DNA of 64,000 nucleotides. Origin: Oricola sp. GTDB lineage: Bacteria > Pseudomonadota > Alphaproteobacteria > Rhizobiales > Rhizobiaceae. Shown in pieces: positions 32,948 to 41,097 of the stretch. The stretch spans positions 558,001 through 622,000 of the forward strand of contig NZ_JALEGV010000012.1 in assembly GCF_022763245.1 (NCBI RefSeq), given 5' to 3'. Under the pieces are notes generated by a model. It searched no databases and was not told where the DNA came from. It saw nothing but the letters and a program-made list of their open reading frames with translations. The position numbers were made by a program, and so were the translations under genes. Numbering within the stretch: position 1 is the stretch's first letter; each line of letters opens with the position of its first letter.

Positions 32948-33724
32948 ATGGGAACCGTTTCCAAGGCATTGTCTTTATTGACGAATTTCAATCAGTCCCG
33001 CACCGAGATCGGACTGAGCGAAATTGCGCGGCTGGCCGGAATCAACAAGGCGACCGCCTATCGCCTCCTCACCGAACTTCAGGACGGCGGCTTCGTCGAA
33101 CAGGCGGGGCCGGAGAAATCCTACCGGCTCGGACCCGAGGTGCTGCGCCTCGCCAGGCTGCGCGAGGCCGCCGTGCCGCTGACGACCGCCGCGCGCCCGA
33201 TCCTCGACCGCCTCGCCGACATCACCCATGAGACCGCCCATGTCAGCGCGGTGCGCGGCATGACGCTGCACGCGCTCGCCCACGCCTATTCCCCCCGCCA
33301 CGCGACCCGCGTGATGATGGAGGACGCCGAAATCCTCTCCTTCCACGGAACCGGCTCGGGCCTGGCCGTGCTCGCCTTCTCGCCGAAGGCCTTCGTCGAT
33401 GCCGTCCTGGCGCAGCCGCTCACCCGTCATACGCCCGAAACGGTGACCGATCCCGATGCGCTGAACGCCATGTTCGCGCCGATCCGCGAGACCGGCGTCG
33501 CCGTGTCGATCGGCGGCTTCGAGGCCGACGTCCATTCCCACGCCACGCCCGTCTTCAACGCGGAAGGCCGGCCGATCGGCGCGCTCGCCGTCGCCGCCCC
33601 CGTCGCACGCGTCACCGCCGACCGCATCCCGCTGATCGTCCGGGCGGTGCTTGACGGCGCGGCCGAACTCACCCGCGCCATCGGCGGCTTTGCACCCGAC
33701 GGCTTCCCGGAGACCGCCATATGA
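32948..33724 (+). CDS. IclR family transcriptional regulator
   Basis: A 258-residue IclR-type regulator. The N-terminal winged helix (about residues 5-65, LSEIARLAGINKATAYRLL is the recognition element) is followed by the effector domain (about 85-245) with SFHGTGSGLAVLAFS and the usual GIAVS-like GVAVSIGGFEADVHS. It should sense a small carboxylate and control the divergent tctCBA operon through the GGTTC sites. Its stop overlaps the HAD hydrolase start (ATGA), so both are in the operon with the aminotransferase. Confidence 0.93.
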   Translation: MGTVSKALSLLTNFNQSRTEIGLSEIARLAGINKATAYRLLTELQDGGFVEQAGPEKSYRLGPEVLRLARLREAAVPLTTAARPILDRLADITHETAHVSAVRGMTLHALAHAYSPRHATRVMMEDAEILSFHGTGSGLAVLAFSPKAFVDAVLAQPLTRHTPETVTDPDALNAMFAPIRETGVAVSIGGFEADVHSHATPVFNAEGRPIGALAVAAPVARVTADRIPLIVRAVLDGAAELTRAIGGFAPDGFPETAI

Positions 33725-34368
33725 CGAGCGCGCTCATCCTCGATTTCGGCGGCGTCGTGACCCGCACCCTGTTCGAGACGCACGACCTCACCGAGGCGGC
33801 GCTGGGCCTCGCGCCCGGCACGCTTACCTGGCGCGGCCCGTTCGGCCCGGCGACCGACCCGCTCTGGCGCGACATGCAGGCCGACCGGATCAGCGAACGC
33901 GACTACTGGATGCAGCGCACCCGCGAAGTGGGCGCGCTGGTCGGCAAGGACTGGACGCAGATGGCCGATTTCGTGCGCGCGGCGCGCGGCGGCGATCCCG
34001 ACGCGGTGATCCGGCCGGAATTCCGCGAGGCGATCGCCGCAGCCAAAGCAGCGGGCGTGACGCTCGCCATCCTGTCGAACGAGCTCGATCTCTTCTACGG
34101 CGCGGACTTCCGCGACCGGCTGCCCTTCCTTTCCGATTTCGACGTCGTGGTCGACGCGACCTACACCAATATCCTGAAGCCCGACCCGCGCGCCTACCAA
34201 GCCTGCCTCGACGAGCTCAGCCTGCCGGCCGAGGCCTGCGTCTTCGTGGACGACCAGAAGCGCAACATCGCCGGCGCCGACGCCGTCGGGCTCAGGACCG
34301 TTCATTTCGATGTCTGCAAACCGCGCGAGAGCTACGCGGCCGCCCTGCGGCTGCTCGGTCTCGCATAA
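33721..34368 (+). CDS. HAD superfamily hydrolase
   Basis: A 215-residue HAD-family phosphatase-like enzyme. Motif I is ILDFGGVVTR (Asp 8, with Gly rather than Asp two residues on, common in this subgroup of HAD-IA proteins), motif II AILSNE (Ser about 118), motif III around ILKPDPRAY, and motif IV FVDDQKRN. Because the second motif I Asp is replaced by Gly, classical phosphatase activity is doubtful. It overlaps iclR by four bases and is 11 bases ahead of the aminotransferase. Confidence 0.88.
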   Translation: MTSALILDFGGVVTRTLFETHDLTEAALGLAPGTLTWRGPFGPATDPLWRDMQADRISERDYWMQRTREVGALVGKDWTQMADFVRAARGGDPDAVIRPEFREAIAAAKAAGVTLAILSNELDLFYGADFRDRLPFLSDFDVVVDATYTNILKPDPRAYQACLDELSLPAEACVFVDDQKRNIAGADAVGLRTVHFDVCKPRESYAAALRLLGLA

Positions 34369-34379
34369 GGGAGGATGCC

Positions 34380-35732
34380 ATGAAGGATTCCAATTTTCTC
34401 AAGGAAAACAACGCCCGCCACATGTGGCACCCGATGGCGCATCCGGCCGACAGCCTTGCCAATCCGCCGAAGATCATCACCGGCGGCGCGGGCGCCCGCA
34501 TCCGTGACGTCGACGGGCGCGAGACCCTCGACGCCGTCGGCGGCCTCTGGAACGTCAATCTGGGCTTTTCCTGCGATCCGGTGAAGCGGGCCATCGCCGA
34601 CCAGCTCAACGCGCTGCCCTATTATTCCACCTTCCGCGGCACCACCAACGACGCGATCATCGAGCTCAGCTTCATGCTGCGCAATTTCTTCGCGCCGGAA
34701 GGCATGGCCCGCGCCTTCTTCACCTCCGGCGGCTCCGACAGCGTCGAGACGGCCCTTCGCCTCGCGCGCCAGTACCACAAGGTGCGCGGCGAACCGGGCC
34801 GGGTGAAATATCTGAGCCTGAAGAAGGGCTATCACGGCACCCATTTCGGCGGAGCGAGCGTCAACGGCAACGCCAATTTCCGCACCCAGTACGAGCCGCT
34901 CCTGCCCGGCTGCTACCACGTCCCCGCGCCCTACACCTATCGCAACCCGTTCAACGAGACCGACCCCGCCAAGCTGGCGCAGCTCTGCGCGCAGGCGCTG
35001 CAGGACGAGATCGCGTTCCAGGGCGCCGGCACCATCGCGGCCCTGATCATGGAGCCGGTGCTCGGCGCCGGCGGCGTGATCCCGCCGCATGAAAGCTTTA
35101 TGCCGATGGTGCGCGACATCTGCGACAGGAACGGCATCCTGCTGATCGCCGACGAGGTGATCACCGCCTTCGGCCGCACCGGCAGCTGGTCCGGCTCCCG
35201 CCACTGGGGCGTCAAACCCGACATGATGTCGACCGCAAAGGCCATCACCAACGGCTACTTCCCCTTCGGCGCCGTCATGCTGAACGAGACCATCGCCGAA
35301 GCCTTCGAAAGCGACACGTCGGGGCGCGCCGCCATTGGCCACGGCTACACCTATTCCGGCCATCCGGTCGGCGCGGCGGCGGCCATCGCCTGCCTGAGGG
35401 AGACCGAGCGCCTGAACGTCGCCGCCAATGCCGGCGAGCGCGGCGCTGAACTGTTCGCCGGTCTGAACGGGCTGGCCGGGAAGCACGACATCATCGGCGA
35501 CGTGCGCGGCGGCCACGGCCTCATGTGCGCGCTCGAGCTGGTGTCGGATCGCGACGCCAAGACGCCGATCGACAAGCAGACGATCGGCCGAATTTTCGAG
35601 GCGACCTACGAGGCCGGCGTCATGATCCGCGTCTCCGGCCCGAACATCATCCTGTCGCCGCCGCTGATCATCACCGCGGACGACGTTCAGCAGATCGTCG
35701 ACGCGCTGGATGCCGGCCTGTCCGATGCGTAA
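34380..35732 (+). CDS. class III (omega-amino acid:pyruvate type) aminotransferase
   Basis: A 450-residue PLP-dependent fold-type I aminotransferase. HMWHPM at the start, FTSGGSDSVETALRLARQY, LKKGYHGTHFGGASVNG, LIADEVITAFGRTGSW and STAKAITNGYFPFGAVM (Schiff-base Lys) are the class III hallmarks. Such enzymes move amino groups from terminal amines, taurine, beta-alanine or aromatic amines to pyruvate or 2-oxoglutarate. GGGAGGA precedes ATG 34380. In this setting it may deaminate an amine or omega-amino acid to the aldehyde handled by the dehydrogenase at 28286 (inference). Confidence 0.92.
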   Translation: MKDSNFLKENNARHMWHPMAHPADSLANPPKIITGGAGARIRDVDGRETLDAVGGLWNVNLGFSCDPVKRAIADQLNALPYYSTFRGTTNDAIIELSFMLRNFFAPEGMARAFFTSGGSDSVETALRLARQYHKVRGEPGRVKYLSLKKGYHGTHFGGASVNGNANFRTQYEPLLPGCYHVPAPYTYRNPFNETDPAKLAQLCAQALQDEIAFQGAGTIAALIMEPVLGAGGVIPPHESFMPMVRDICDRNGILLIADEVITAFGRTGSWSGSRHWGVKPDMMSTAKAITNGYFPFGAVMLNETIAEAFESDTSGRAAIGHGYTYSGHPVGAAAAIACLRETERLNVAANAGERGAELFAGLNGLAGKHDIIGDVRGGHGLMCALELVSDRDAKTPIDKQTIGRIFEATYEAGVMIRVSGPNIILSPPLIITADDVQQIVDALDAGLSDA

Positions 35733-35740
35733 CCTAAGAC

Positions 35741-36055
35741 TTACGGTTCGGGGACGATCAGCACCAGCCCGTCGAGCTCCGGCGAAGCGGTGATCTGGCA
35801 GGACAGCCGGCTTTCCGGCCGGCGCTCGGCCTCTGCGACATCGAGCATCGCGTCCTCGTAGTCGCCGGCCTCGCCGGTCTTCTCGCGCCAGGCCTCGTCG
35901 ACATAGACATGGCATGTGGCGCAGGAAAGATTGCCGCCGCACTCGCCGACCACATGCGGCACGTCGTTGGCGACGGCGGCTTCCATCATGTTCAGGCCGT
36001 TCGCGACCTCGCCGGAGATTTCGCGGCCGTCGGCGAGCTTCCAGATTACCTTCAT
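35741..36055 (-). CDS. [2Fe-2S] ferredoxin (adrenodoxin/putidaredoxin type)
   Basis: A 104-residue ferredoxin. The four cluster Cys are 39, 45, 48 and 86 (CX5CX2C...C; GECGGNLSCATCHVYVD). The spacing and CATCHVYVD match ferredoxins that feed bacterial P450s. It is the last gene of the P450-ligase-ferredoxin operon, 10 bases after the ligase stop. No ferredoxin reductase is nearby, so a shared reductase must be used. Confidence 0.95.
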   Translation of the reverse strand: MKVIWKLADGREISGEVANGLNMMEAAVANDVPHVVGECGGNLSCATCHVYVDEAWREKTGEAGDYEDAMLDVAEAERRPESRLSCQITASPELDGLVLIVPEP

Positions 36056-36065
36056 CGGTCCTGCC

Positions 36066-37358
36066 TCATACGAAATAGACGTAGAAGTCGCGCAGCGCGT
36101 CGCCTTCGAGATCGCGCGTTTTCTTGACTTCCTTTTCCTTCATGAAAACGTGATTGGCGACGAGGCCAGCCCCGACCGCCTCGCCCAGTACCGTGTCGGC
36201 CTTGAGGTCCGACACCGCGCCCTTCAGGTCGATCGCGGTGCCTTCCTTGGCATCGGTATTGTCGAAACCGTCGCCCGTCTCCATCGGCGGCAGCGCATAG
36301 CCGTTTTCGAGCCCGAGCCGCGCCGCCTGCAGTACCGCGGCGACCGCCGTGTAGGGATTGGCGGACGCATCGGCCGTCCGGTGCTCCAGCCGTGCCTTCG
36401 CCCCGCCCTCGGCGGAAACGCGCATCGTCACGTTGCGATGGTCCCCGCCCCAATTGCGCCAGTAGCCCGAGAGCGATCCCGGCTGCAGCCGCTGATAGGA
36501 ATTCGCAGTCGGCGCGATCAGTCCGGCCAGCCCCTTGTGGTGCTGCATCAGCCCCGCGACGCAGCCGCGCGCCAGATCGTTCATGTGATCCGGCCCGCCC
36601 TTCTCGCCGGTCGACAGCGCGTTGCCGCCGATCTCGTCGACGAAGGAGAAATTGATATGCATGCCCGACCCGCCGCATTCAGCGATCGGCTTGGGCATGA
36701 AGGAGAGGATGATGCCGTATTCCAGTGCGATCTCTCGCGCCATCAGCCGGAACAGCACGATGTCGTCCACCGCCTTGACCGCATCGTCAAAGGTCAGCGT
36801 GTATTCGAACTGCGGCGAGTCGTACTCTGCCGTGATCATCTCGATGGAGAAGCCGAGTTCGTCCGCGACCTCCCAGATGCGATCGTTGAAGCGCAGCGGA
36901 TCGGCATAGGGACCGGTACCGTAGACGACCCCGCCGGGACTGTCATAGGGCATCAGCCGGCCGTTCTCGTCGGCGACGAGGGCATAGGCTTCGAGCTCGA
37001 TGCCGACCTTCGGGCGCAGGCCGTGCTTCTGCCAGTCCGCGACCGCGCGCTTCAGCGCCCCGCGCGGGCACAGCTCCAGCGGCTCGCCGGCATCGTCGTA
37101 GAGATCGCCGATGACGATCTTTGTGTCGGCGTCCCAGCTGTCTCGAATGTCGTCATGGCGCCATTTCAGCTCCATGTCCGGCATCCCTTGGAGCACCATC
37201 GCTCCCGGCGCCTGCAAGAGCAGGTCGCGATCGTAATGCACGCCGAACGTCGAACGGCAGAACCGCGTGCCGGCATCGCCGATCTTCGATCCGGGCAGAT
37301 ACTTCCCGCGGACAATGCTCAGATGATCGCAAAAGACGGCGCGCAGTCTGGTTCTCAT
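36066..37358 (-). CDS. glutamine synthetase-like gamma-glutamylamide ligase
   Basis: A 430-residue member of the glutamine synthetase superfamily, type seen in PuuA, IpuC and the anilide synthetases. VGIELEAYAL holds metal/glutamate-binding acids, ECGGSGMHINFSF is the family's nucleotide/metal-binding motif (normally NGSGMH), TANSYQRLQPGSLSGYWRNWG and LEHRTADASANPYTAVA the glutamate-binding site. It should join glutamate to an amine with ATP, giving a gamma-glutamylamide. The adenylylation Tyr of GlnA is absent. The gene lies between a P450 and a ferredoxin gene (gaps of 11 and 10 bases), which points to an amine that is masked before oxidation. Confidence 0.88.
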   Translation of the reverse strand: MRTRLRAVFCDHLSIVRGKYLPGSKIGDAGTRFCRSTFGVHYDRDLLLQAPGAMVLQGMPDMELKWRHDDIRDSWDADTKIVIGDLYDDAGEPLELCPRGALKRAVADWQKHGLRPKVGIELEAYALVADENGRLMPYDSPGGVVYGTGPYADPLRFNDRIWEVADELGFSIEMITAEYDSPQFEYTLTFDDAVKAVDDIVLFRLMAREIALEYGIILSFMPKPIAECGGSGMHINFSFVDEIGGNALSTGEKGGPDHMNDLARGCVAGLMQHHKGLAGLIAPTANSYQRLQPGSLSGYWRNWGGDHRNVTMRVSAEGGAKARLEHRTADASANPYTAVAAVLQAARLGLENGYALPPMETGDGFDNTDAKEGTAIDLKGAVSDLKADTVLGEAVGAGLVANHVFMKEKEVKKTRDLEGDALRDFYVYFV

Positions 37359-37369
37359 GGGATGTGTCC

Positions 37370-38629
37370 TCAGGCCATTTCCACGGTGACGGGCAGGCTC
37401 TTGATACCACCGACGAAATTGGAACGGAGGAATTTATGCGGCCCCGCCGGTTCGATCGACTTGATCCGCCGGGCGAGCTCCTGGAACAGCACCCTCACCT
37501 CAAGCCGCGCCAGCCACATGCCGAGACACACATGCGGTCCGCCTTGCCCGAACGACATGTGCCGGTTGGGCGTACGATGCAGGTTCACCCGGAACGGATC
37601 GTCGAAGGCGGCATCGTCGCGATTGCCAGACGCGAACCACAACAGCACCTTGTCGCCCTCGCGGATCGTCTTGCCGTGCATCTCGAAATCCTCGGTCGCG
37701 GTGCGGCGAAAATAGAGCGCCGGCGTCGCCCAGCGGATGATCTCGTCCGGAGCGGTCTCCCAGACCGCCTCGTCGGACCGCATCTGGCCGAGCAGTTCCG
37801 GCTGGTGGCACATCGCCTGGATGCCGGCGGCGATGGAATAGCGCGTCGTGTCGTTGCCGGCCGCGACCAGCAGACAGAAGAAGTTGCGGAACTCGGTCTC
37901 CGATATCGTCTCGCCGTCGCGGCCGGGCTGCAGGATCAAATGCAGCACGCCCTCCGTGTCCCCGGCCGCCGCCTTCTTCGCCATCAGGTCGTTGGCATAT
38001 TCATAGAGTTCCGCCCCGGCGGGCGAATTGAACGGCATCATCCGGAACTCGTCCGTGTCCATCTTGTCGAGAACGTGGTCGGTGAAATCCGGATCGGTGT
38101 TGGCGATCAGGGCATCGCCCTTCTCCACCAGCCACGGCAGGTCCTCGTCCGGCGTGCCGATGATGCGGCCAAGCATGCGCATCGGCAGTTGTCGCGCGAT
38201 TTCCTTCGTCGCGTCGAACGTTCCCAGAGGCAGAGCCTGATCGAGGATCTCGTCGCACAGTGCGCGGATGTCCTCCTCGAAGCCCGCGATCACCGTCTTG
38301 GAAAACGCCTTTGCGACCTTGATGCGCGTTTTCATGTGTTCCGGGGCGTCGGTTTCCTGGAAGGTCCGGCGCGCCAGATATTCCTCGTAGGACTGATCCT
38401 CCATGCGGATGCCACGCGCCGAGGAGAACACCTTGGCATTGCCGTTCATGGCGAGAATGTCGGCATGGCGGGTCACCGACCAGAAGCCCTCGCCGCCATC
38501 CCATTCCGTCCAGCTCAGCGGATCGTCGCGGCGCATGCGCGCGAATGTGTTGTGCGGCGGGCCGGCGGTAAAGGCGTCGTGGCTGGAAAGATCCGCGCGG
38601 CCGTCATCGGTTGAGGTCCAGACTGTCAC
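37370..38629 (-). CDS. cytochrome P450
   Basis: A 419-residue soluble bacterial P450. The heme-ligand loop FGQGGPHVCLG carries Cys 368; the I-helix oxygen-activation motif is AAGNDTTR; the K-helix ExxR is EIIRW. FGxGGPHxCLG with AGNDTTR resembles actinobacterial/proteobacterial CYP125/142-like families more than CYP101. GTG 38629 follows AAAGGAT. It is the first gene of the operon with the gamma-glutamyl ligase and ferredoxin, and is divergent from an amidotransferase-like hydrolase. The probable reaction is hydroxylation or dealkylation of the amine or its gamma-glutamyl derivative. Confidence 0.95.
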   Translation of the reverse strand: MTVWTSTDDGRADLSSHDAFTAGPPHNTFARMRRDDPLSWTEWDGGEGFWSVTRHADILAMNGNAKVFSSARGIRMEDQSYEEYLARRTFQETDAPEHMKTRIKVAKAFSKTVIAGFEEDIRALCDEILDQALPLGTFDATKEIARQLPMRMLGRIIGTPDEDLPWLVEKGDALIANTDPDFTDHVLDKMDTDEFRMMPFNSPAGAELYEYANDLMAKKAAAGDTEGVLHLILQPGRDGETISETEFRNFFCLLVAAGNDTTRYSIAAGIQAMCHQPELLGQMRSDEAVWETAPDEIIRWATPALYFRRTATEDFEMHGKTIREGDKVLLWFASGNRDDAAFDDPFRVNLHRTPNRHMSFGQGGPHVCLGMWLARLEVRVLFQELARRIKSIEPAGPHKFLRSNFVGGIKSLPVTVEMA

Positions 38630-38650
38630 GATGCATCCTTTCCAATCGCC

Positions 38651-38695
38651 GTTTTATGTATATTATGCGCCATCATAAATATGTAAACATGTTTC
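38651..38695. promoter_or_regulatory. A/T-rich divergent promoter/operator of the P450 and amidotransferase genes
   Basis: The 78-base gap is strongly A/T-rich. It holds TTATG(38663-38667)/CATAA(38674-38678), ATGTAAACAT (38681-38690, palindromic arms) and GTATAT (38658). GTATATAC, a full 8-base palindrome, also occurs upstream of the nearby GntR gene (40094-40101), hinting at a common regulator. Confidence 0.4.
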
Positions 38696-38707
38696 TGCGG
38701 GCGGGTC

Positions 38708-39439
38708 ATGCATCTGGCGATCCTGATGACGAACACGGATGAAAGCGCCTTCGCGCAGCGTCATCCGAAAGACGGCGAGAAATTCACCGCCCTGATCCGG
38801 AGCGCGCGCCCGGACTGGGCCTGCACCGCCTTGTCCGTGAAGGACGACGTCTTCCCCGACGATCTCTCCGCCTTTGACGGCTACATCGTCACCGGCAGCC
38901 CCGCCTCGGTCCATGACGGGGCCCAGTGGATCGATCGGCTGATGGAGACGATCCGCGAGATCGTGAACCGCAAGATCCCGCTCTTCGGCGCCTGTTTCGG
39001 CCATCAGGCCATCGCGCTGGCACTCGGCGGCGAAGTGGGAAACAATCCGGATGGCTGGGTGTTCGGCCTGACGAAGGCGGATGTCGTCGATCGCGCGTCC
39101 TGGATGGCGCCGCTTGGCGACAGCCTCGCCCAATATGGCGCGCATATCGAGCAGGTCACCACGCCGCCGGACGGCGCCCGCGTCCTGATCGGCTCCGCGC
39201 CCTGCCCGGTCGGCGGCTTTGCCATCGGCGACCATGTGTTCACGACCCAGAACCATCCGGAAATGACGCCGGATTTCATCGCGGCGCTGGTCGAGGAATA
39301 TGCCGGAAAACTGGACCCGCACGTTGTCGCGACCGCACGCGCTTCCCTGGCTGCCAAGGCCGATTACGCGGACTTCGCCGAAACGATCGCGCGGTTCTTC
39401 GAAAACGCTGTCAGTTCACCGCAGCAAGCAAATCCATGA
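38708..39439 (+). CDS. class I glutamine amidotransferase-like protein
   Basis: A 243-residue GATase1-fold protein. The nucleophile Cys 96 is in GACFGHQ, with His 183 and Glu 185 in QNHPEM. It resembles stand-alone GMP-synthase-like amidotransferase domains, the same type that accompanies GS-like ligases in aniline degradation (TdnT/AtdA2-type). It would hydrolyse the gamma-glutamyl bond, returning glutamate. Divergent from the P450 operon with a 78-base shared promoter region; its 3' end overlaps the convergent GntR gene by 29 bases. Confidence 0.9.
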   Translation: MHLAILMTNTDESAFAQRHPKDGEKFTALIRSARPDWACTALSVKDDVFPDDLSAFDGYIVTGSPASVHDGAQWIDRLMETIREIVNRKIPLFGACFGHQAIALALGGEVGNNPDGWVFGLTKADVVDRASWMAPLGDSLAQYGAHIEQVTTPPDGARVLIGSAPCPVGGFAIGDHVFTTQNHPEMTPDFIAALVEEYAGKLDPHVVATARASLAAKADYADFAETIARFFENAVSSPQQANP

Positions 39440-40061
39440 CCGTGCCGCGGTCATAGTTGAAATGCGCCTCCATCGCCTCCTCGGCCTCCTCGCGCCGGTG
39501 CTCGGCGATCAGCGTCGCGATGGCGCGGTGCTCCTTCGCCGAACCCTCGACCGAACCGGGATAGCGGTATCGCGCCCGGTAATAGGCCATCAGCTTGCGG
39601 GCGTTGGTCTTGATGAGCTCGATCAGGACCGGATTGCCCGACGCAAGCGCGATCACCTCGTGAAAGCGCAGATTGAGCTGGTAATACTCCGCCGGCCGGC
39701 TGCTGCCGAATTCGACCGCATGCGCCTCGCAGGCCTCGACGATCTCCTCCAGTTCTCGCGCAAGGTCCGGCGTCAGGCGCCGGGCCGCCAGCCCCGCGGC
39801 CTGCGCCTCAAGCCGCGCATGCACCTCGATGATGCCGAGGAACTCCTCCAGCGTCGGCTTGAACAGAAGCGCCCCCTTGCGGGCGTGCCGCTGCACGAGA
39901 CCCGTCGCCTCCAGCCGGATCAGCGCCTCGCGAACCGGGGTCCGTGACACGCCGTGTTTCGCGATCAGCGCCTGCTCGTCGACGGCCTCGCCCGGCCCGA
40001 TCTCGCCCCGGTCGATGGCGGACAGGATCGCCTCGATCACCATGTCGGTCTGGCCCGCCAT
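39411..40061 (-). CDS. GntR family regulator, FCD (FadR) subfamily
   Basis: A 216-residue GntR-type regulator. The N-terminal winged helix (about residues 5-70) contains LIAKHGVSRTPVREALIRLE and RHARKGALLF; the C-terminal helical FCD domain includes LNLRFHEVIALASGN and EHRAIATLIAEHRR with the metal-binding His residues. It probably controls the P450 and amidotransferase genes beside it. An 8-base palindrome GTATATAC lies about 35 bases ahead of its start. Confidence 0.93.
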   Translation of the reverse strand: MAGQTDMVIEAILSAIDRGEIGPGEAVDEQALIAKHGVSRTPVREALIRLEATGLVQRHARKGALLFKPTLEEFLGIIEVHARLEAQAAGLAARRLTPDLARELEEIVEACEAHAVEFGSSRPAEYYQLNLRFHEVIALASGNPVLIELIKTNARKLMAYYRARYRYPGSVEGSAKEHRAIATLIAEHRREEAEEAMEAHFNYDRGTVMDLLAAVN

Positions 40062-40132
40062 TCACGAACTCCGAATATTTTGCATGCCGCTGCGTATATA
40101 CAGCCTCCCGCCTGAAAGCGGAATGCGCCCGG

Positions 40133-40591
40133 CTACAGCCGCAGGCCGTCGAGTTCGTTGAGCAGATCGAGAAGCGTTTCGAGCTTCTCCTTGCCGAGGT
40201 GATCCTGCAGCCGCGCCATGATCCTCTCGCTCTCATCCATGTTAGCGGCAATGAAGCGGCGCCCCTCCGGCGTGATCGATATCTGCAGGCGCCGGCCGTC
40301 GGTCGGATGCGGCATCCGGTTGAGATAGCCCTTCTCGACGAGCGTGTGCATCATGCGCGTCAGGCTCGGCAGCAGCAGGCAGGAGCGCTCTGCGATCTCG
40401 GTCGGGTCCATCGCGCCGTTCTCGTCGAGCACGCGCAGCACCCGCCATTGCTGTTCGGTGACGCCGGCATCGACCAGCATGGCGCGAATGGGTCCCATCA
40501 CCGTCTCGCGAGCCCTCAAGAGAGCAATCGGCAATGAGCGGGCCGTGGTAAGGCCGGCGGCGGGCAAGGTAGCGGCTCGTGGCTTGTCCAT
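40133..40591 (-). CDS. hpaR: MarR-type repressor of homoprotocatechuate degradation
   Basis: A 152-residue MarR-family protein whose sequence follows HpaR: SLPIALLRARETVMGPIR, then VTEQQWRVLRVLDENG, LLLPSLTRMMHTLVEKGYLNR and the wing with DGRRLQISITPEG. ATG 40591 is chosen; the frame is open upstream but that part is antisense to hpaF. It is divergent from the hpa operon and should repress it until 4-hydroxy- or 3,4-dihydroxyphenylacetate appears. A symmetrical A/T-rich site overlaps the opposing promoter. Confidence 0.92.
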   Translation of the reverse strand: MDKPRAATLPAAGLTTARSLPIALLRARETVMGPIRAMLVDAGVTEQQWRVLRVLDENGAMDPTEIAERSCLLLPSLTRMMHTLVEKGYLNRMPHPTDGRRLQISITPEGRRFIAANMDESERIMARLQDHLGKEKLETLLDLLNELDGLRL

Positions 40592-40649
40592 GACGCTTCT
40601 CTGCCTTTCGCGAACGGATTGTGCAAGCATGCGAAGCCGCAGATCCATG

Positions 40650-40689
40650 TTGACACGCCGTTGGAAACAAGTTAACACGTTAACAAGTT
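40650..40689 (+). promoter_or_regulatory. hpa operon promoter with HpaR operator candidate
   Basis: TTGACA (40650-40655) and TTAACA (40672-40677) are spaced 16 bases. GTTAACACGTTAAC (40671-40684) covers the -10 region, and AACAAGTT occurs as a direct repeat at 40666 and 40682. This is a good place for HpaR to block the hpaF start. Confidence 0.6.
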
Positions 40690-40708
40690 TCAGGCGAGGG
40701 AGGCGCCG

Positions 40709-41095
40709 TTGCCGCATATCGCAATCGACTATTCCGCCAATCTCGAAGACCTGGTGGACATGCCGGGCCTCTGCGAGGTTCTGCGCACAACCGGCATCGC
40801 GACAGGCGTGTTTCCCGTGGCCGGGATTCGCGTTCGCGCGTTCAGGGCCGACCATGTCGCAATTGCCGACGGCGATCCGCGCCATGGCTACCTCGATATC
40901 TCGGTCAGGCTGCGCGGCGGCCGAAGCTTCGAGGCGAAGAAGGCGGCGACGGAAAGGCTCTTCGCCGCGGCGCGCGACTTCCTCGCACCCGTCATCGCAA
41001 CACATCCGGTGGCGCTGTCGATGGAGATGCGCGACATCGATCCGGCCCTGAGCCCCAAACTGAATACGATCAGAGACCACTTGAAGGACGGCTGA
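40709..41095 (+). CDS. hpaF: 5-carboxymethyl-2-hydroxymuconate delta-isomerase
   Basis: A 128-residue tautomerase-superfamily enzyme (CHMI) that isomerises 5-carboxymethyl-2-hydroxymuconate in homoprotocatechuate degradation. After Met removal the catalytic N-terminal Pro is exposed (MPHIAIDYS). Later ISVRLRGGRSFEAKKA and MEMRDIDPALSPKLNTI match the family. The TTG at 40709 is accepted because only it places Pro next to the initiator; GAGGGAGG precedes it. First gene of the hpa operon; hpaE follows after two bases. Confidence 0.92.
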   Translation: MPHIAIDYSANLEDLVDMPGLCEVLRTTGIATGVFPVAGIRVRAFRADHVAIADGDPRHGYLDISVRLRGGRSFEAKKAATERLFAAARDFLAPVIATHPVALSMEMRDIDPALSPKLNTIRDHLKDG

Positions 41096-41097
41096 CC

